Source: CAVQFB01 sp963711675 | Lineage (GTDB): Bacteria; Acidobacteriota; Terriglobia; Terriglobales; Acidobacteriaceae | Assembly: GCA_963711675.1 (NCBI GenBank) | Contig: CAVQFB010000017.1 | Span: forward strand, 124,001 to 188,000 | Reading direction: 5' to 3' | Length of the DNA stretch: 64,000 bases | Part shown: positions 52,381 to 60,590 of the stretch, in pieces | How the letters are laid out: each line of letters starts with the position of its first letter | Position numbering within the stretch: position 1 is the first letter of the stretch | Position numbers and translations under genes: made by a program | The notes under the pieces: model-generated | Database searches by the model: none | Seen by the model: the letters and a program-made list of their open reading frames with translations, nothing else | Told to the model about the DNA's origin: nothing

Positions 52381-52806
52381 ATGGGTGGAATTCAAACGCT
52401 ACGTCCAGTCGCCGGAGGCCAGAACCTGGCACAAAGCAGGAGCGAACAAACTCTGCGAGCGTTGAGGACAGGCGCAGGATCGGACCCGACCTCAAAGGCA
52501 AAGGTCCAGAAGGCAGCACAGGACTTTGAAAGTGTCCTTGTGGGGCAATGGCTGGAACAAGCGGAAAAATCCTTCGCGACGGTCCCGGGAGGGGATCCGG
52601 ATCAGCAGGCTGACCCTGGACACGATCAGCTGCAGAGTATTGCAATGCAGTCCCTCGCTACGAGCCTAACCAAATCCGGCGGGCTCGGGATTGCGTCGAT
52701 GATCGTGAAACATCTTACTAATAATGATCAGATCCCCAAATCGGCGGAAAAAACCGCAGAGGGTGGACCAGGGGCGGGTAATCAGGGCACCCCCAAAGGT
52801 CGATGA
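52381..52806 (+). CDS. flgJ: Rod-binding protein FlgJ, N-terminal domain only
   Basis: A rod cap domain (KAAQDFESVLVGQWLEQAEKSFATVPGGDPDQQADPGHDQLQSIAMQSLATSLTKSGGLGIASMIVKHL), with the Rod-binding signature F-E-x-x-L plus a GGxG-like GGLGIA. The 141 residues lack the muramidase domain of enterobacterial FlgJ, so another lytic enzyme must open the peptidoglycan. Last gene of the flgF-J run. Confidence 0.9.
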   Translation: MGGIQTLRPVAGGQNLAQSRSEQTLRALRTGAGSDPTSKAKVQKAAQDFESVLVGQWLEQAEKSFATVPGGDPDQQADPGHDQLQSIAMQSLATSLTKSGGLGIASMIVKHLTNNDQIPKSAEKTAEGGPGAGNQGTPKGR

Positions 52807-52860
52807 AACTTAGGTTTATGAATAACTTACGGCTAGTAACTATGACTTCGGTGCATCGAC

Positions 52861-52888
52861 TAAAGTTTTGTGCCAAATATGCCGATGA
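52861..52888 (+). promoter_or_regulatory. Sigma-28 promoter of flgM-flgN-flgK-flgL
   Basis: TAAAGTTT (52861-52868, perfect), 12-base spacer, GCCGATGA (52881-52888, 7/8). The start is near 52895, about 24 bases before the flgM ATG. Confidence 0.78.
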
Positions 52889-52918
52889 ACTTTCACCACT
52901 AACTGCGAGGTTTTGCTT

Positions 52919-53197
52919 ATGAGAATCGACCTTAATTCATCGGTTCCCCAGAGGGTAGCAGCGGAAAAATCAGCCAAGTCCCCCGCACCAGCGGGCATGG
53001 CCGACGCGGCCAAAGAGCCGGACAGCGCGTACTCACAGGACACGGTTCGTCTTACGGGTCTCGCTTCCCGGGCGATGTCGATGCCGGAGGTGCGGCAGGA
53101 ACTCGTTGCTCGCCTACGGCAGTCGGTTCAGAGCGGGCAGTACTCGGTAGATCCACAGAAGGTCGCGGAAGCGATGATGGAGCAGGCAGCCCGGTAA
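52919..53197 (+). CDS. flgM: FlgM anti-sigma-28 factor (copy 2, next to flgN)
   Basis: A 92-residue FlgM with disordered N-terminus (MRIDLNSSVPQRVAAEKSAKSPAPAG) and C-terminal FliA-binding helices (MPEVRQELVARLRQSVQSGQYSVDPQKVAEAMMEQAAR). It is in the canonical place before flgN and flgK, under a sigma-28 promoter, giving the usual negative feedback until FlgM is exported through the finished hook. ATG 52919 has GAGG upstream; a TTG at 52913 is in frame. Confidence 0.88.
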   Translation: MRIDLNSSVPQRVAAEKSAKSPAPAGMADAAKEPDSAYSQDTVRLTGLASRAMSMPEVRQELVARLRQSVQSGQYSVDPQKVAEAMMEQAAR

Positions 53198-53296
53198 CTG
53201 TCTGCGCGCACCTACCGGCCGAAGAGTGTGGTCGTCCCGGCACGGACGGATGTGCCGGTTCAAAGAGACGAAAACTAAGAGAGATGTTGAATATCC

Positions 53297-53719
53297 ATGC
53301 ACGAACTCAGTCCAGGCCGACGATCAACGCAAGCAGACTTCGCGTCCAGGCTGCGTGAACTGACTCGCGCGATCACCGGTGCAACCTCCGCCCTCGAACA
53401 CAACAATCTGAATGAATTCCTGCGCTGCCTGGCGAATCAAGAGGCCATTGCGGCCGGCATTGACACGGGGTTGAAAGCAGTCCTCTCCGACGGCGGAACT
53501 AATCGACGCGGCCCTGGCGGAGGGTTTTCCGCAGAAAAAGATCTCAGCAGCGCGTGTATTCAGCTAGCAGACGCGAATCGCATTTTTGCCGCAGTCGTTA
53601 AACGTTCGAAGCGGTCAACCAGTCTCCTGGCAGCTTTGTATCAAAGCTCCGCCGGTACATACGGCAGGACCTCTGGTCAGCAACTGCCAGAGCGTCGAAC
53701 CCTATCATGCGAGGTCTAG
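53297..53719 (+). CDS. flgN: FlgN-like export chaperone
   Basis: A mostly helical 140-residue protein (FASRLRELTRAITGATSALEHNNLNEFLRCLANQEAIAAGI, LSSACIQLADANRIFAAVVKRSKRSTSLLAALYQSSAGTYG) between flgM and flgK. FlgN escorts FlgK and FlgL to the export gate. The C-terminal pattern of a helix with ANRxxxxxV...SLLxLY followed by a Tyr-Gly is common in the family. The assignment rests mainly on position and helical pattern. Confidence 0.7.
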   Translation: MHELSPGRRSTQADFASRLRELTRAITGATSALEHNNLNEFLRCLANQEAIAAGIDTGLKAVLSDGGTNRRGPGGGFSAEKDLSSACIQLADANRIFAAVVKRSKRSTSLLAALYQSSAGTYGRTSGQQLPERRTLSCEV

Positions 53720-53723
53720 CACC

Positions 53724-55103
53724 ATGCCAGGTCTAACATCCTCGCTCTTGATGGCGACGCAATCCTTGTTGGCAGATCAAGGAGCCCTGGCCACTACCAC
53801 CAACAACATTTCAAATGCAAATACTCCTGGCTACACTCGGGAAGTTGCCATCCTCAACGAGGCGCCTCCGACCGTAGAAGGTGGGCTGGTGTATGGCAAC
53901 GGAGTCACGCTTGACAAGATTCAGAGCGTGCGAGACCAGTTGCTGGATCTTCGCATTTCGGAAGAGACCCAGCAACAGGGCAGCGCGCAATCACAGCTCA
54001 GCGCGATGCAACAGGTCCAAGCGCTCTTCTCCGATTCGACCCAGGGCATTGGTGCGGACCTGACCGCATTCTTCAACAGCATCAGCCAGCTCTCCACCAA
54101 TCCGACGAGCGTTCCGCAACGTCAATCGGTACTGACGGCTGCCCAGAATCTTGTGAGCTCTTTCCAGCAGACCGAATCCAATCTGAACACGATACAGTCC
54201 GACCTCAATCAGTCGGTTTCAGACACAGTGACTCAGATCAATAGCCTCACCCAGCAGATTGCACAGCTGAACGCTCAGGTCGGTCAGTTGCAGAGTCTGG
54301 GGAAAGATCCCGGAGTGCTCGCCGATCAGGAAAATCAGCTGGTGCAGCAACTGTCGCAGCTGACGGACGTCTCCGTCATACAGACGGAACACGGTGAAAC
54401 GATAACCAGCAGCGGCGGGACCGCCCTGGTGGTTGGCGGCCAGAGCTTCAGCCTGCAAACTGCGCCTACTGCTTCGGGGATGGAGCATATCTTTGCCCAA
54501 GGACAGGACATCACGGGCTCGATCCAGAACGGGCAGCTCGGCGGCACATTGCAGATCCGGGACACGGTTATTCCCGGAATCCTCAATCAGGTCGACACGC
54601 TCGCCAGCCAGTTTGCGACGAGTTTCAACACCGCGCATGAAGCGGGATTCGATCTCTCGGGGAATCCTGGTGCGGCCTTCTTCTCGGTTACGGCCGGGGC
54701 CGGAGCGGCATCCAGCCTGAAAGTTGCTATCACCAACCCGAATGCAATTGCCGCGAGTTCTGACGGCTCAGCGGGCAGCAACGGAAACATTGCCCAGCTC
54801 ATGGCCGTGCAGACCCAGGCATTGCCTTCGGGTGCTAATCCTCTCGACAGTTATGCCAATGTCGTGTCTTTGACGGGGAATATAACGTCTCAGGCGCAGG
54901 CTGAGGTGAGCGCGAGCACGGCCAGCCTCAACCAGCTCAACGACCAGCGGGGTTCGATCTCGGGCGTTTCGATTGACCAGGAATCCGCAAATCTCATCAC
55001 CTACCAGCGAGCCTTTGAGGCCGCAGCCCGCGTGGTGACGACGGTCGACCAACTGACTCAAACCATAATCGGAATGGGAGCCTCGGCACCGACGGTGTAC
55101 TAA
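53724..55103 (+). CDS. flgK: Flagellar hook-filament junction protein FlgK (HAP1)
   Basis: First junction ring. N-terminus MPGLTSSLLMATQSLLADQGALATTTNNISNANTPGYTREVAIL, a central GITVDKIQ-like GVTLDKIQSVRDQLLDLRI and FFNSISQLSTNPTSVPQRQSVL, and a C-terminal helix LNQLNDQRGSISGVSIDQESANLITYQRAFEAAARVVTTVDQLTQTII. The ATG at 53724 (GAGG upstream) is chosen because it starts the conserved region and follows the flgN stop by four bases. 459 residues. Confidence 0.95.
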   Translation: MPGLTSSLLMATQSLLADQGALATTTNNISNANTPGYTREVAILNEAPPTVEGGLVYGNGVTLDKIQSVRDQLLDLRISEETQQQGSAQSQLSAMQQVQALFSDSTQGIGADLTAFFNSISQLSTNPTSVPQRQSVLTAAQNLVSSFQQTESNLNTIQSDLNQSVSDTVTQINSLTQQIAQLNAQVGQLQSLGKDPGVLADQENQLVQQLSQLTDVSVIQTEHGETITSSGGTALVVGGQSFSLQTAPTASGMEHIFAQGQDITGSIQNGQLGGTLQIRDTVIPGILNQVDTLASQFATSFNTAHEAGFDLSGNPGAAFFSVTAGAGAASSLKVAITNPNAIAASSDGSAGSNGNIAQLMAVQTQALPSGANPLDSYANVVSLTGNITSQAQAEVSASTASLNQLNDQRGSISGVSIDQESANLITYQRAFEAAARVVTTVDQLTQTIIGMGASAPTVY

Positions 55104-55107
55104 ACTT

Positions 55108-56001
55108 ATGCGCATAAATCCAAACATCACCTCCGACATACTCAACGCAATCTCTCAGGCGGAATTGCAACAGCAAAAAGCAGTTCAGGAGGTCGCTACC
55201 GGCAAGCGCGTAAACGTGCCCTCCGATGATCCGGCAGCCGCAGCGGAACTGGTTCAAAATCTCGCACTCAGCAGCCAGACAGATCAATATTTACAAAACA
55301 CATCTTCGGTAGAAGGGCTTCTCCAAACCGCCGACTCAGCGCTCAGCTCAGTCGTGACGGCTCTGAACCAGGCGATCGGACTGGGCGTGCAGGGATCAAC
55401 CGGCACGCTCTCGTCATCGAATCGGCAGGCTGTCGTACAGCAGTTACAAGGGGTTTTCGCCCAGGTAGTCCAACTCGCCAATTCTTCCTATGAAGGTAGC
55501 TACATATTTGCCGGAACCGCAACCACAGCTCCGCCCTACGTTCTTGACCCGACTCAGACTGACGGAGTCACTTACAATGGAAACACTGGCGTGAACAGTG
55601 TCGACATTGCGAATGGCAGGAGTATTCAAGTCAATGTTCCAGGCACCCAAGTCTTCCAATCGCCCGGAGGAGACGTGATGGGGTCGCTCCAACAGCTGAT
55701 AACAGCGTTGCAGAGTGGTAATACTACGGCGAGCGGCACAGCAACTACACAGCTGAAAACTGCTTTGGACTCACTTTCACAACAGCGGGTCTTTTATGGC
55801 AATGCGATTAATCAGCTGACTTCCAACCAGTCGTTCCTGCAACAGGAAAAGGTCAATCTTCAAACCCAGCAGAATGACTTGGTCGGCATTGATCCCGCCC
55901 AGGCAGCCACCAACCTTTCCCAGGCAGAGATGGCCTACAACTCCGGCTTAGCCGCTGCCGCCAAGGTTTTGCCGCCTAGTCTGATGGACTATCTGAAGTA
56001 G
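55108..56001 (+). CDS. flgL: Flagellar hook-filament junction protein FlgL (HAP3)
   Basis: A flagellin-like junction protein of 297 residues: MRINPNITSDILNAISQAELQQQKAVQEVATGKRVNVPSDDPAAAAELVQNLALSSQTDQYLQN at the N-terminus (flagellin D0/D1 heptads) and VNLQTQQNDLVGIDPAQAATNLSQAEMAYNSGLAAAAKVLPPSLMDYL at the C-terminus. FlgL lacks the large variable middle of flagellin. Last gene of the flgM-flgN-flgK-flgL operon, convergent with fliS. Confidence 0.95.
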   Translation: MRINPNITSDILNAISQAELQQQKAVQEVATGKRVNVPSDDPAAAAELVQNLALSSQTDQYLQNTSSVEGLLQTADSALSSVVTALNQAIGLGVQGSTGTLSSSNRQAVVQQLQGVFAQVVQLANSSYEGSYIFAGTATTAPPYVLDPTQTDGVTYNGNTGVNSVDIANGRSIQVNVPGTQVFQSPGGDVMGSLQQLITALQSGNTTASGTATTQLKTALDSLSQQRVFYGNAINQLTSNQSFLQQEKVNLQTQQNDLVGIDPAQAATNLSQAEMAYNSGLAAAAKVLPPSLMDYLK

Positions 56002-56139
56002 CGTCCGGCGAGCTACACCCAACATCCCTGCCGCTGTTGCGCAATGATAAATCCAAGCTTGCCGGCGAGCGGCTGAACGCCTTCGTTCCAGAGAGGGCAA
56101 ATACCGCGTTCCAGCGCGCGGAGCGGCGTGCTTTAAGGT

Positions 56140-56613
56140 CTAAGCCGTCCAGTTCGCGTGCTGGAGCTCATCAGAAGTGGTGGTACTAACTTTGGATGAT
56201 GATTGCTGGGGCAAGATGGCAGCCGAGTCTGCCGGCGCTGACTGGTTTGGATCCACTTGTTGCCAAGCTGTGCGAACGTCAAGCAGAAGTTCAATCTGCC
56301 GGTCAAGTATCTCCGGACTGCTTTTCACTTGAGCTTCCATAACCTTGGCACGTACCGCTGAGTAGAAGCTTGAGAGGTTGCGAGCTGCCTCGGCTCCACT
56401 CTCCATGTCCAAAGAGCCTTCAAGCTGCTGCAGAACCAGCAGGGCATGCTTCAACTCAGCAGAGCGTTTTTCTATGTCGTGCAGCTGCATCGCCTCGATT
56501 GCCCGCTTGAGGTCGCGCACTAGAACGTCGTACAGGATGATAACCAAACCGACCGCCGATGCATTCTCCACGGCCGCCCTACGATACGAGAGTTCTGTGG
56601 TCTTCCAATTCAT
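56140..56613 (-). CDS. fliS: Flagellin chaperone FliS
   Basis: Four-helix chaperone that keeps flagellin unpolymerised. YRRAAVENASAVGLVIILYDVLVRDLKRAIEAMQLHDIEKRSAELKHALLVLQQLEGSLDMESGAEAARNLSSFYSAVRAKVMEAQVKSSPEILDRQIELLLDVRTAWQQV is the FliS core; the last 35 residues are a Ser/Thr/Gln-rich extension. It overlaps the fliD stop by four bases (ATGA) and is expressed in the fliC-fliD-fliS direction. Confidence 0.92.
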   Translation of the reverse strand: MNWKTTELSYRRAAVENASAVGLVIILYDVLVRDLKRAIEAMQLHDIEKRSAELKHALLVLQQLEGSLDMESGAEAARNLSSFYSAVRAKVMEAQVKSSPEILDRQIELLLDVRTAWQQVDPNQSAPADSAAILPQQSSSKVSTTTSDELQHANWTA

Positions 56614-57974
56614 GGCTTGTTGGTCGTCTGGTTAAGACCGAGTTCCGCCTGTACCTGGCTGATCTGGGTCGAAAGCTGTTGCATCAGGATGTCTGCTTGG
56701 GTGTATTCGTTGGTCAGGACGGTTTGTTGGTTTGAGATGTACAGCTCAAAGTTGTTGATCTGATTCGTAAGGTCGGTTTGCTCATTACTGATGCTCTGCA
56801 GGTCGACTGTGAATGCGCCTTGAGCAGGGTCGGTCAGAGTATTCAGCTGGTTGTTGAGGGAGGATGCAAAGCCATTCGAGGCCGTTCCCTGCAGGAAGGT
56901 TTGCACCGCGCTGAAGTTGTTCTGTACGGCATTAGCCAACTGGGAGTTATCGAGGCTAAGGGTGCCATCGTTGTTCATCGTTATGCCAAGATCAGCGAGC
57001 GTGGAAACGGAAGTACCTGTGGTTGAGTAGCTCATTGCCTGGAGTAGATCGCCCTGCAACATTCGAAGGGTACTGTCTCCAGCAAGCGGTCCCGAGGTCT
57101 GGCTCGTTGGGTCAACAGCGAATTGAGAATTTACTTGCCCGATGACTGTGTTGTACGCGTTGACAAAGCTGGTGATGGCCGAGGAGATCTGATTCGCGTC
57201 CGGCGAGATCGATAGATTTACTTGCGTGCCGGGGGAAGCTCCGACGAGATTGAGAGTCAGTCCGGTGACGGCTCCGGTCACGGTGTTGGACGCGCTGCTG
57301 ATCGGGATCCCATCCACTGTGAGCGACGCGTCCTGGCCAGTGTTCGCACGGGTGAATCCCAGCCCGGATGCATTGGTGATGGTGACGTCGTTTGCGCTTC
57401 CTGAACTGTTACTTACGATGGCAAGGCGCGCGCCTGAAGAGTCGTTGACCACGCTAGCGGTGACGCCGAGATTCTGAGAGTTAATGGAACTGGCGAGCTG
57501 ATCGAGGGTATTGACACCACTTCCGATCGTTATAGTTGTTGGCGACCCAGACCCTACTTGCAGAGTGAAGCCGCCGGCCGGCAATGGAGTACTGCTGGTG
57601 GCCACGGCGGCAGAATACCAAGAGCCGGTGGTAGCGAGATTGTTGACGACAACTGTGTGGGTGCCGGCCACCGTGCCGGGTGTAGCAGAGGCCGTGACCA
57701 AACCGGTATTGGACGAGGTGACGCCCATCGACGTGAGCGCTCCGACAGGGTCAGAAAGCGAATTCAAGCTGTCCGAGAGCGTGGTCAGGGAGCTAACAAC
57801 CTGATTGATAGCATTGGTCTGGGTTTGCAGGGTTTGTTGCTGCTGCTGCCATACCTGCTCCGGAGCGCGATCAGCCGCGATCGCGGCACCGACCGCCTGG
57901 GAGATGTTGATGCCGGATGAAGATGAACCCAGAGCGGACAATAACGAGCTGATATCTACGTTGCTGGTACTCAT
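56610..57974 (-). CDS. fliD: Flagellar filament cap protein FliD (HAP2)
   Basis: Caps the filament and aids flagellin folding. N-terminal helix ISSLLSALGSSSSGINISQAVGAAIAADRAPEQVWQQQQQTLQTQTNAINQVVSSLTTLSDSLNSL, middle beta domains (GTHTVVVNNLATTGSWYSAAV, FTLQVGSGSPTTITIGSGVNTLDQLASSIN) and a C-terminal coiled coil (LTNQINNFELYISNQQTVLTNEYTQADILMQQLSTQISQVQAEL). It is 82 bases after fliC, beyond a terminator hairpin, so it may be read through or have its own promoter. Confidence 0.95.
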   Translation of the reverse strand: MSTSNVDISSLLSALGSSSSGINISQAVGAAIAADRAPEQVWQQQQQTLQTQTNAINQVVSSLTTLSDSLNSLSDPVGALTSMGVTSSNTGLVTASATPGTVAGTHTVVVNNLATTGSWYSAAVATSSTPLPAGGFTLQVGSGSPTTITIGSGVNTLDQLASSINSQNLGVTASVVNDSSGARLAIVSNSSGSANDVTITNASGLGFTRANTGQDASLTVDGIPISSASNTVTGAVTGLTLNLVGASPGTQVNLSISPDANQISSAITSFVNAYNTVIGQVNSQFAVDPTSQTSGPLAGDSTLRMLQGDLLQAMSYSTTGTSVSTLADLGITMNNDGTLSLDNSQLANAVQNNFSAVQTFLQGTASNGFASSLNNQLNTLTDPAQGAFTVDLQSISNEQTDLTNQINNFELYISNQQTVLTNEYTQADILMQQLSTQISQVQAELGLNQTTNKP

Positions 57975-58011
57975 CTTTACTAGTTCCTTAGGTCCAGCCA
58001 GCCGGTAAGGT

Positions 58012-58050
58012 TAAAAGGTGGTGAGAACGGGATCGTCTCACCACCTCTTT
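58012..58050 (-). terminator. Rho-independent terminator after fliC
   Basis: AGGTGGTGAGA (58016-58026) and TCTCACCACCT (58036-58046) form a perfect 11-bp stem with a 9-base loop. On the minus strand the hairpin follows the fliC stop (58057) and ends in UUUUAA, as expected of an intrinsic terminator. Confidence 0.85.
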
Positions 58051-58056
58051 TGTCAA

Positions 58057-59265
58057 CTATTGGAGCAATTTCAGTACCGTCTGCTGCATCTGGTTCGACT
58101 GCTGTAAGGCAGCGATACCGGTCTGCTGCAGGATGCTGTACTTCGACAGGTTAGCCGTCACCTGGCCTATGTCAGCTGACATAATGCCACTCTCGGCGCT
58201 GGTAAGGTTCTGGACCTGGTTGGTCATGACGCCGCTGGCTGCCTGGAGCCGGTTGATGGCGGCGCCCAAGGTGCCGCGTTCATTGGCGACCGTAGCGATG
58301 GCAGCGTTGATGGAGGTAAGAGCAGCCTGAGCGTTGTTAGCCGTGGTCAGATCGCTCGTCGCGCCACCCGCGAAGGTTCCGCCGTTCAGGAAGGCGTTCG
58401 CTGCGTTGCTCGAGGTGGAGACGATAGTTCCGCCGCCGGTGATCAACGCGTTCCCAGCTGCAGTCGCCGAGAAAGTAACGGTATCGCCCGCGACTGACGC
58501 GGTGGCGTCAGCGTTGGCAACCGTTGGCGAGCCGTAGACGGTTCCCGCACCGGGTCCGCCGTTTACGGCAGCTGCCAGGTTCGAAATCGAGGCTGCGAGG
58601 TTCTGCGCGGCAGTACCGCCGCTGCCGATCAGGACCTGATTGGCTACCTGAGGACCGGTGGAGAGAGCGGTTTTGAACGTGTAGGTCGTGCCGCCGACTA
58701 CCACGGTGTCACCAGTTGTCGGCACGGCGCTGAAGGCCAGCGTCGCAGTGGCGTTTCCACCGAGGAGACCTGCGGCGGAAACGGCGCTCGTGGATGCGCT
58801 GATTGGGCTGTTGGTGACGGAATCGCTCAAGAAAACGGAGAGCGAATTGTTAAATACCGCGGTACCGTTGTAGTTGGTGTTTGAGCCGATCTGGGTGATT
58901 TCCGCCTGGATCGCCTGATACTCAGCATCCAGAGATGAACGTTGCGCGTTGGATACGGTGCCGGTAGCGGCTTCCGTGGCCAGTGTGACCGCACGGTTCA
59001 GGAGGCTGGTGATCTGCGACAGGGCGCCGTCGGCGACCTGCAGCGAACCCACGCCGTCGGTGGCGTTGCGCGCTGACTGTGTCAGAGCAGTGATGTTGGC
59101 CTGCAATCCATTGGCGATGGCCAACCCAGCGGCGTCGTCCGCGCCAGAGTTAATCCGCGAGCCGGTGGACAATTGCTGCAGCGTCGAGGTTAATGACGCC
59201 CCCGTCATACTCAACGAGTTCTGTGCCATCAGCGACGGAATGTTATTCAGGATGCTAAGTGACAT
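58057..59265 (-). CDS. fliC: Flagellin FliC with an unusual central insert
   Basis: The filament subunit, 402 residues. The N-terminal D0/D1 domain is MSLSILNNIPSLMAQNSLSMTGASLTSTLQQLSTGSRINSGADDAAGLAIANGLQANITALTQSARNATDGVGSLQVADGAL; the C-terminal D1/D0 domain is QAALTSINAAIATVANERGTLGAAINRLQAASGVMTNQVQNLTSAESGIMSADIGQVTANLSKYSILQQTGIAALQQSNQMQQTVLKLL. Residues about 170-310 form a variable insert (GDTVVVGGTTYTF...VLIGSGGTAAQNLAASISNLAAAVNGGPGAGTVYG) of a kind also found in phage structural proteins. Single flagellin gene in the window, with a sigma-28 promoter and strong terminator. Confidence 0.95.
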   Translation of the reverse strand: MSLSILNNIPSLMAQNSLSMTGASLTSTLQQLSTGSRINSGADDAAGLAIANGLQANITALTQSARNATDGVGSLQVADGALSQITSLLNRAVTLATEAATGTVSNAQRSSLDAEYQAIQAEITQIGSNTNYNGTAVFNNSLSVFLSDSVTNSPISASTSAVSAAGLLGGNATATLAFSAVPTTGDTVVVGGTTYTFKTALSTGPQVANQVLIGSGGTAAQNLAASISNLAAAVNGGPGAGTVYGSPTVANADATASVAGDTVTFSATAAGNALITGGGTIVSTSSNAANAFLNGGTFAGGATSDLTTANNAQAALTSINAAIATVANERGTLGAAINRLQAASGVMTNQVQNLTSAESGIMSADIGQVTANLSKYSILQQTGIAALQQSNQMQQTVLKLLQ

Positions 59266-59381
59266 TTTCTAATTCTCCTTAGTTTGTTCCGCCTGCACCG
59301 ACAGTCGCGGCCCTAGTCTAGCGATGCTCAAGGTTGAGTGCCCGCCATTTCGAGCAGGTGGTTTAGTTGTGACCGGACTAC

Positions 59382-59408
59382 TTATCGGCACTTGCGGCTT
59401 GATCTTCA
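59382..59408 (-). promoter_or_regulatory. Sigma-28 promoter of fliC
   Basis: On the minus strand TGAAGATC (59408-59401), an 11-base spacer and a perfect GCCGATAA (59389-59382). The start is near 59375, giving a leader of about 110 bases before the ATG at 59265. Confidence 0.65.
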
Positions 59409-59462
59409 GCCGGGAACATAACCTTGGTAATGGCGACCTGAATATCTTCAGGACAATGACCC

Positions 59463-59490
59463 TTTAGAATCCGGACAGTACTGCCGATAA
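59463..59490 (+). promoter_or_regulatory. Probable sigma-28 promoter of flbD-motA-motB
   Basis: TTTAGAAT (59463-59470), 12-base spacer, perfect GCCGATAA (59483-59490). The -35 is weak (4/8) but the spacing is the local standard. It is divergent from the fliC promoter, 74 bases apart. Confidence 0.48.
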
Positions 59491-59542
59491 CTGGTCGGGC
59501 ATAGCGCGCTGACCTGCACGCGCGCGGCTCGGAAGGCACCCC

Positions 59543-59827
59543 GTGATACGACTGACCCGACTGAACAGCCAGCCACTTGCGGTTAATTCGGATCTAATCA
59601 AGTTTGTAGAGAACGCTCCCGATACCGTTCTTACCTTGATCACTGGGGAAAAGGTAGTGGTCCGCGAGACGACGGACCAAGTCATAGAAAGAATGATCGA
59701 ATTTCGGCGGGCCGTTCTCGCCGGAACCACCTGCGCGGGGAATGACCCCAATGTCGTGGCGGCCGCGAACCGATCCATAAACCGAGCGCCTCTGCACTCA
59801 CGCTCAGAGGACACCCACCGTGGATAA
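59543..59827 (+). CDS. flbD: FlbD family flagellar protein
   Basis: The first 60 residues (MIRLTRLNSQPLAVNSDLIKFVENAPDTVLTLITGEKVVVRETTDQVIERMIEFRRAVL) match the small FlbD family found next to motA in Bacillus, spirochaetes and others; function unknown. It is not the NtrC-type FlbD of Caulobacter. The C-terminal 30 residues are a basic, polar tail. It overlaps the motA GTG by eight bases. Confidence 0.88.
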   Translation: MIRLTRLNSQPLAVNSDLIKFVENAPDTVLTLITGEKVVVRETTDQVIERMIEFRRAVLAGTTCAGNDPNVVAAANRSINRAPLHSRSEDTHRG

Positions 59828-60590
59828 AAGCACGATTGCAGGACTGTTCCTTGCGATGGCGGGGATCCTGGCGGGGCTTCTGATCGAGGGCGGAAAGCTC
59901 GCTCAGATCCTGCAGCCGACTGCGGCCATGATCGTGTTTGGCGGAACGTTGGGTGCTGTCATGGTGCAGTTCCCGATGCCTATCGTGTTAAAGGCCTTTA
60001 AGCGCCTCGCCCACGTATTCCTCGATCGGCGCCAAGATCCCACAACACTGATAAAGGACATGGTCGGATACGCACAACGGGCCCGGAAAGACGGGATCGT
60101 ATCACTTGACGCCGAACTCAAGAACATCAGCGATCCTTTCCTGAAAAAGACACTGATGCTGGCGGTCGATGGGACGGAACCGCAGGAACTGCGAAAGATG
60201 ATGGAACTCGAACTCGACAACGAAGCTGAGCGTTCCGAAAAGGTCGCACAGGTATTCGAGTCTGCCGGGGGCTTCTCGCCGACCATCGGCATCATTGGCG
60301 CAGTCCTTGGGCTGATCCAGGTTATGCAGCACCTGGAGAACATTGACGAGGTCGGAAAAGGAATCGCGGTAGCGTTTGTGGCGACGATCTATGGCGTCGG
60401 AGCGGCCAACCTGTTTTTTCTCCCGTCATCGGGCAAGCTGAAAATTAAGTCTCGCGAAGAACAAGTACTGCGAGAGATGACGCTCGAAGGAGTCATTTCG
60501 ATCCTGGAAGGCATGAATCCCAGGATGCTCGAGACCAAGCTGCTGGGCTATCTCGAGGATCAAAAGCAGGCGGAGCCCCACCCCGCATGA
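59820..60590 (+). CDS. motA: Flagellar stator protein MotA (set 2)
   Basis: Second stator channel subunit, 256 residues, of the shorter MotA/PomA/MotP type: MDKSTIAGLFLAMAGILAGLLIEGGKLAQILQPTAAMIVFGGTLGAVMVQFPM at the N-terminus, then GYAQRARKDGIVSLDAELKNISDPFLKKTLMLAVDGTEPQELRKMMELELD and FESAGGFSPTIGIIGAVLGLIQVMQHLENIDEVGKGIAVAFVATIYGVGAANLFFLP. It starts at GTG 59820 inside flbD and overlaps motB by four bases. Sequence length and position by flbD set it apart from set 1. The coupling ion cannot be fixed from sequence alone. Confidence 0.95.
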   Translation: MDKSTIAGLFLAMAGILAGLLIEGGKLAQILQPTAAMIVFGGTLGAVMVQFPMPIVLKAFKRLAHVFLDRRQDPTTLIKDMVGYAQRARKDGIVSLDAELKNISDPFLKKTLMLAVDGTEPQELRKMMELELDNEAERSEKVAQVFESAGGFSPTIGIIGAVLGLIQVMQHLENIDEVGKGIAVAFVATIYGVGAANLFFLPSSGKLKIKSREEQVLREMTLEGVISILEGMNPRMLETKLLGYLEDQKQAEPHPA

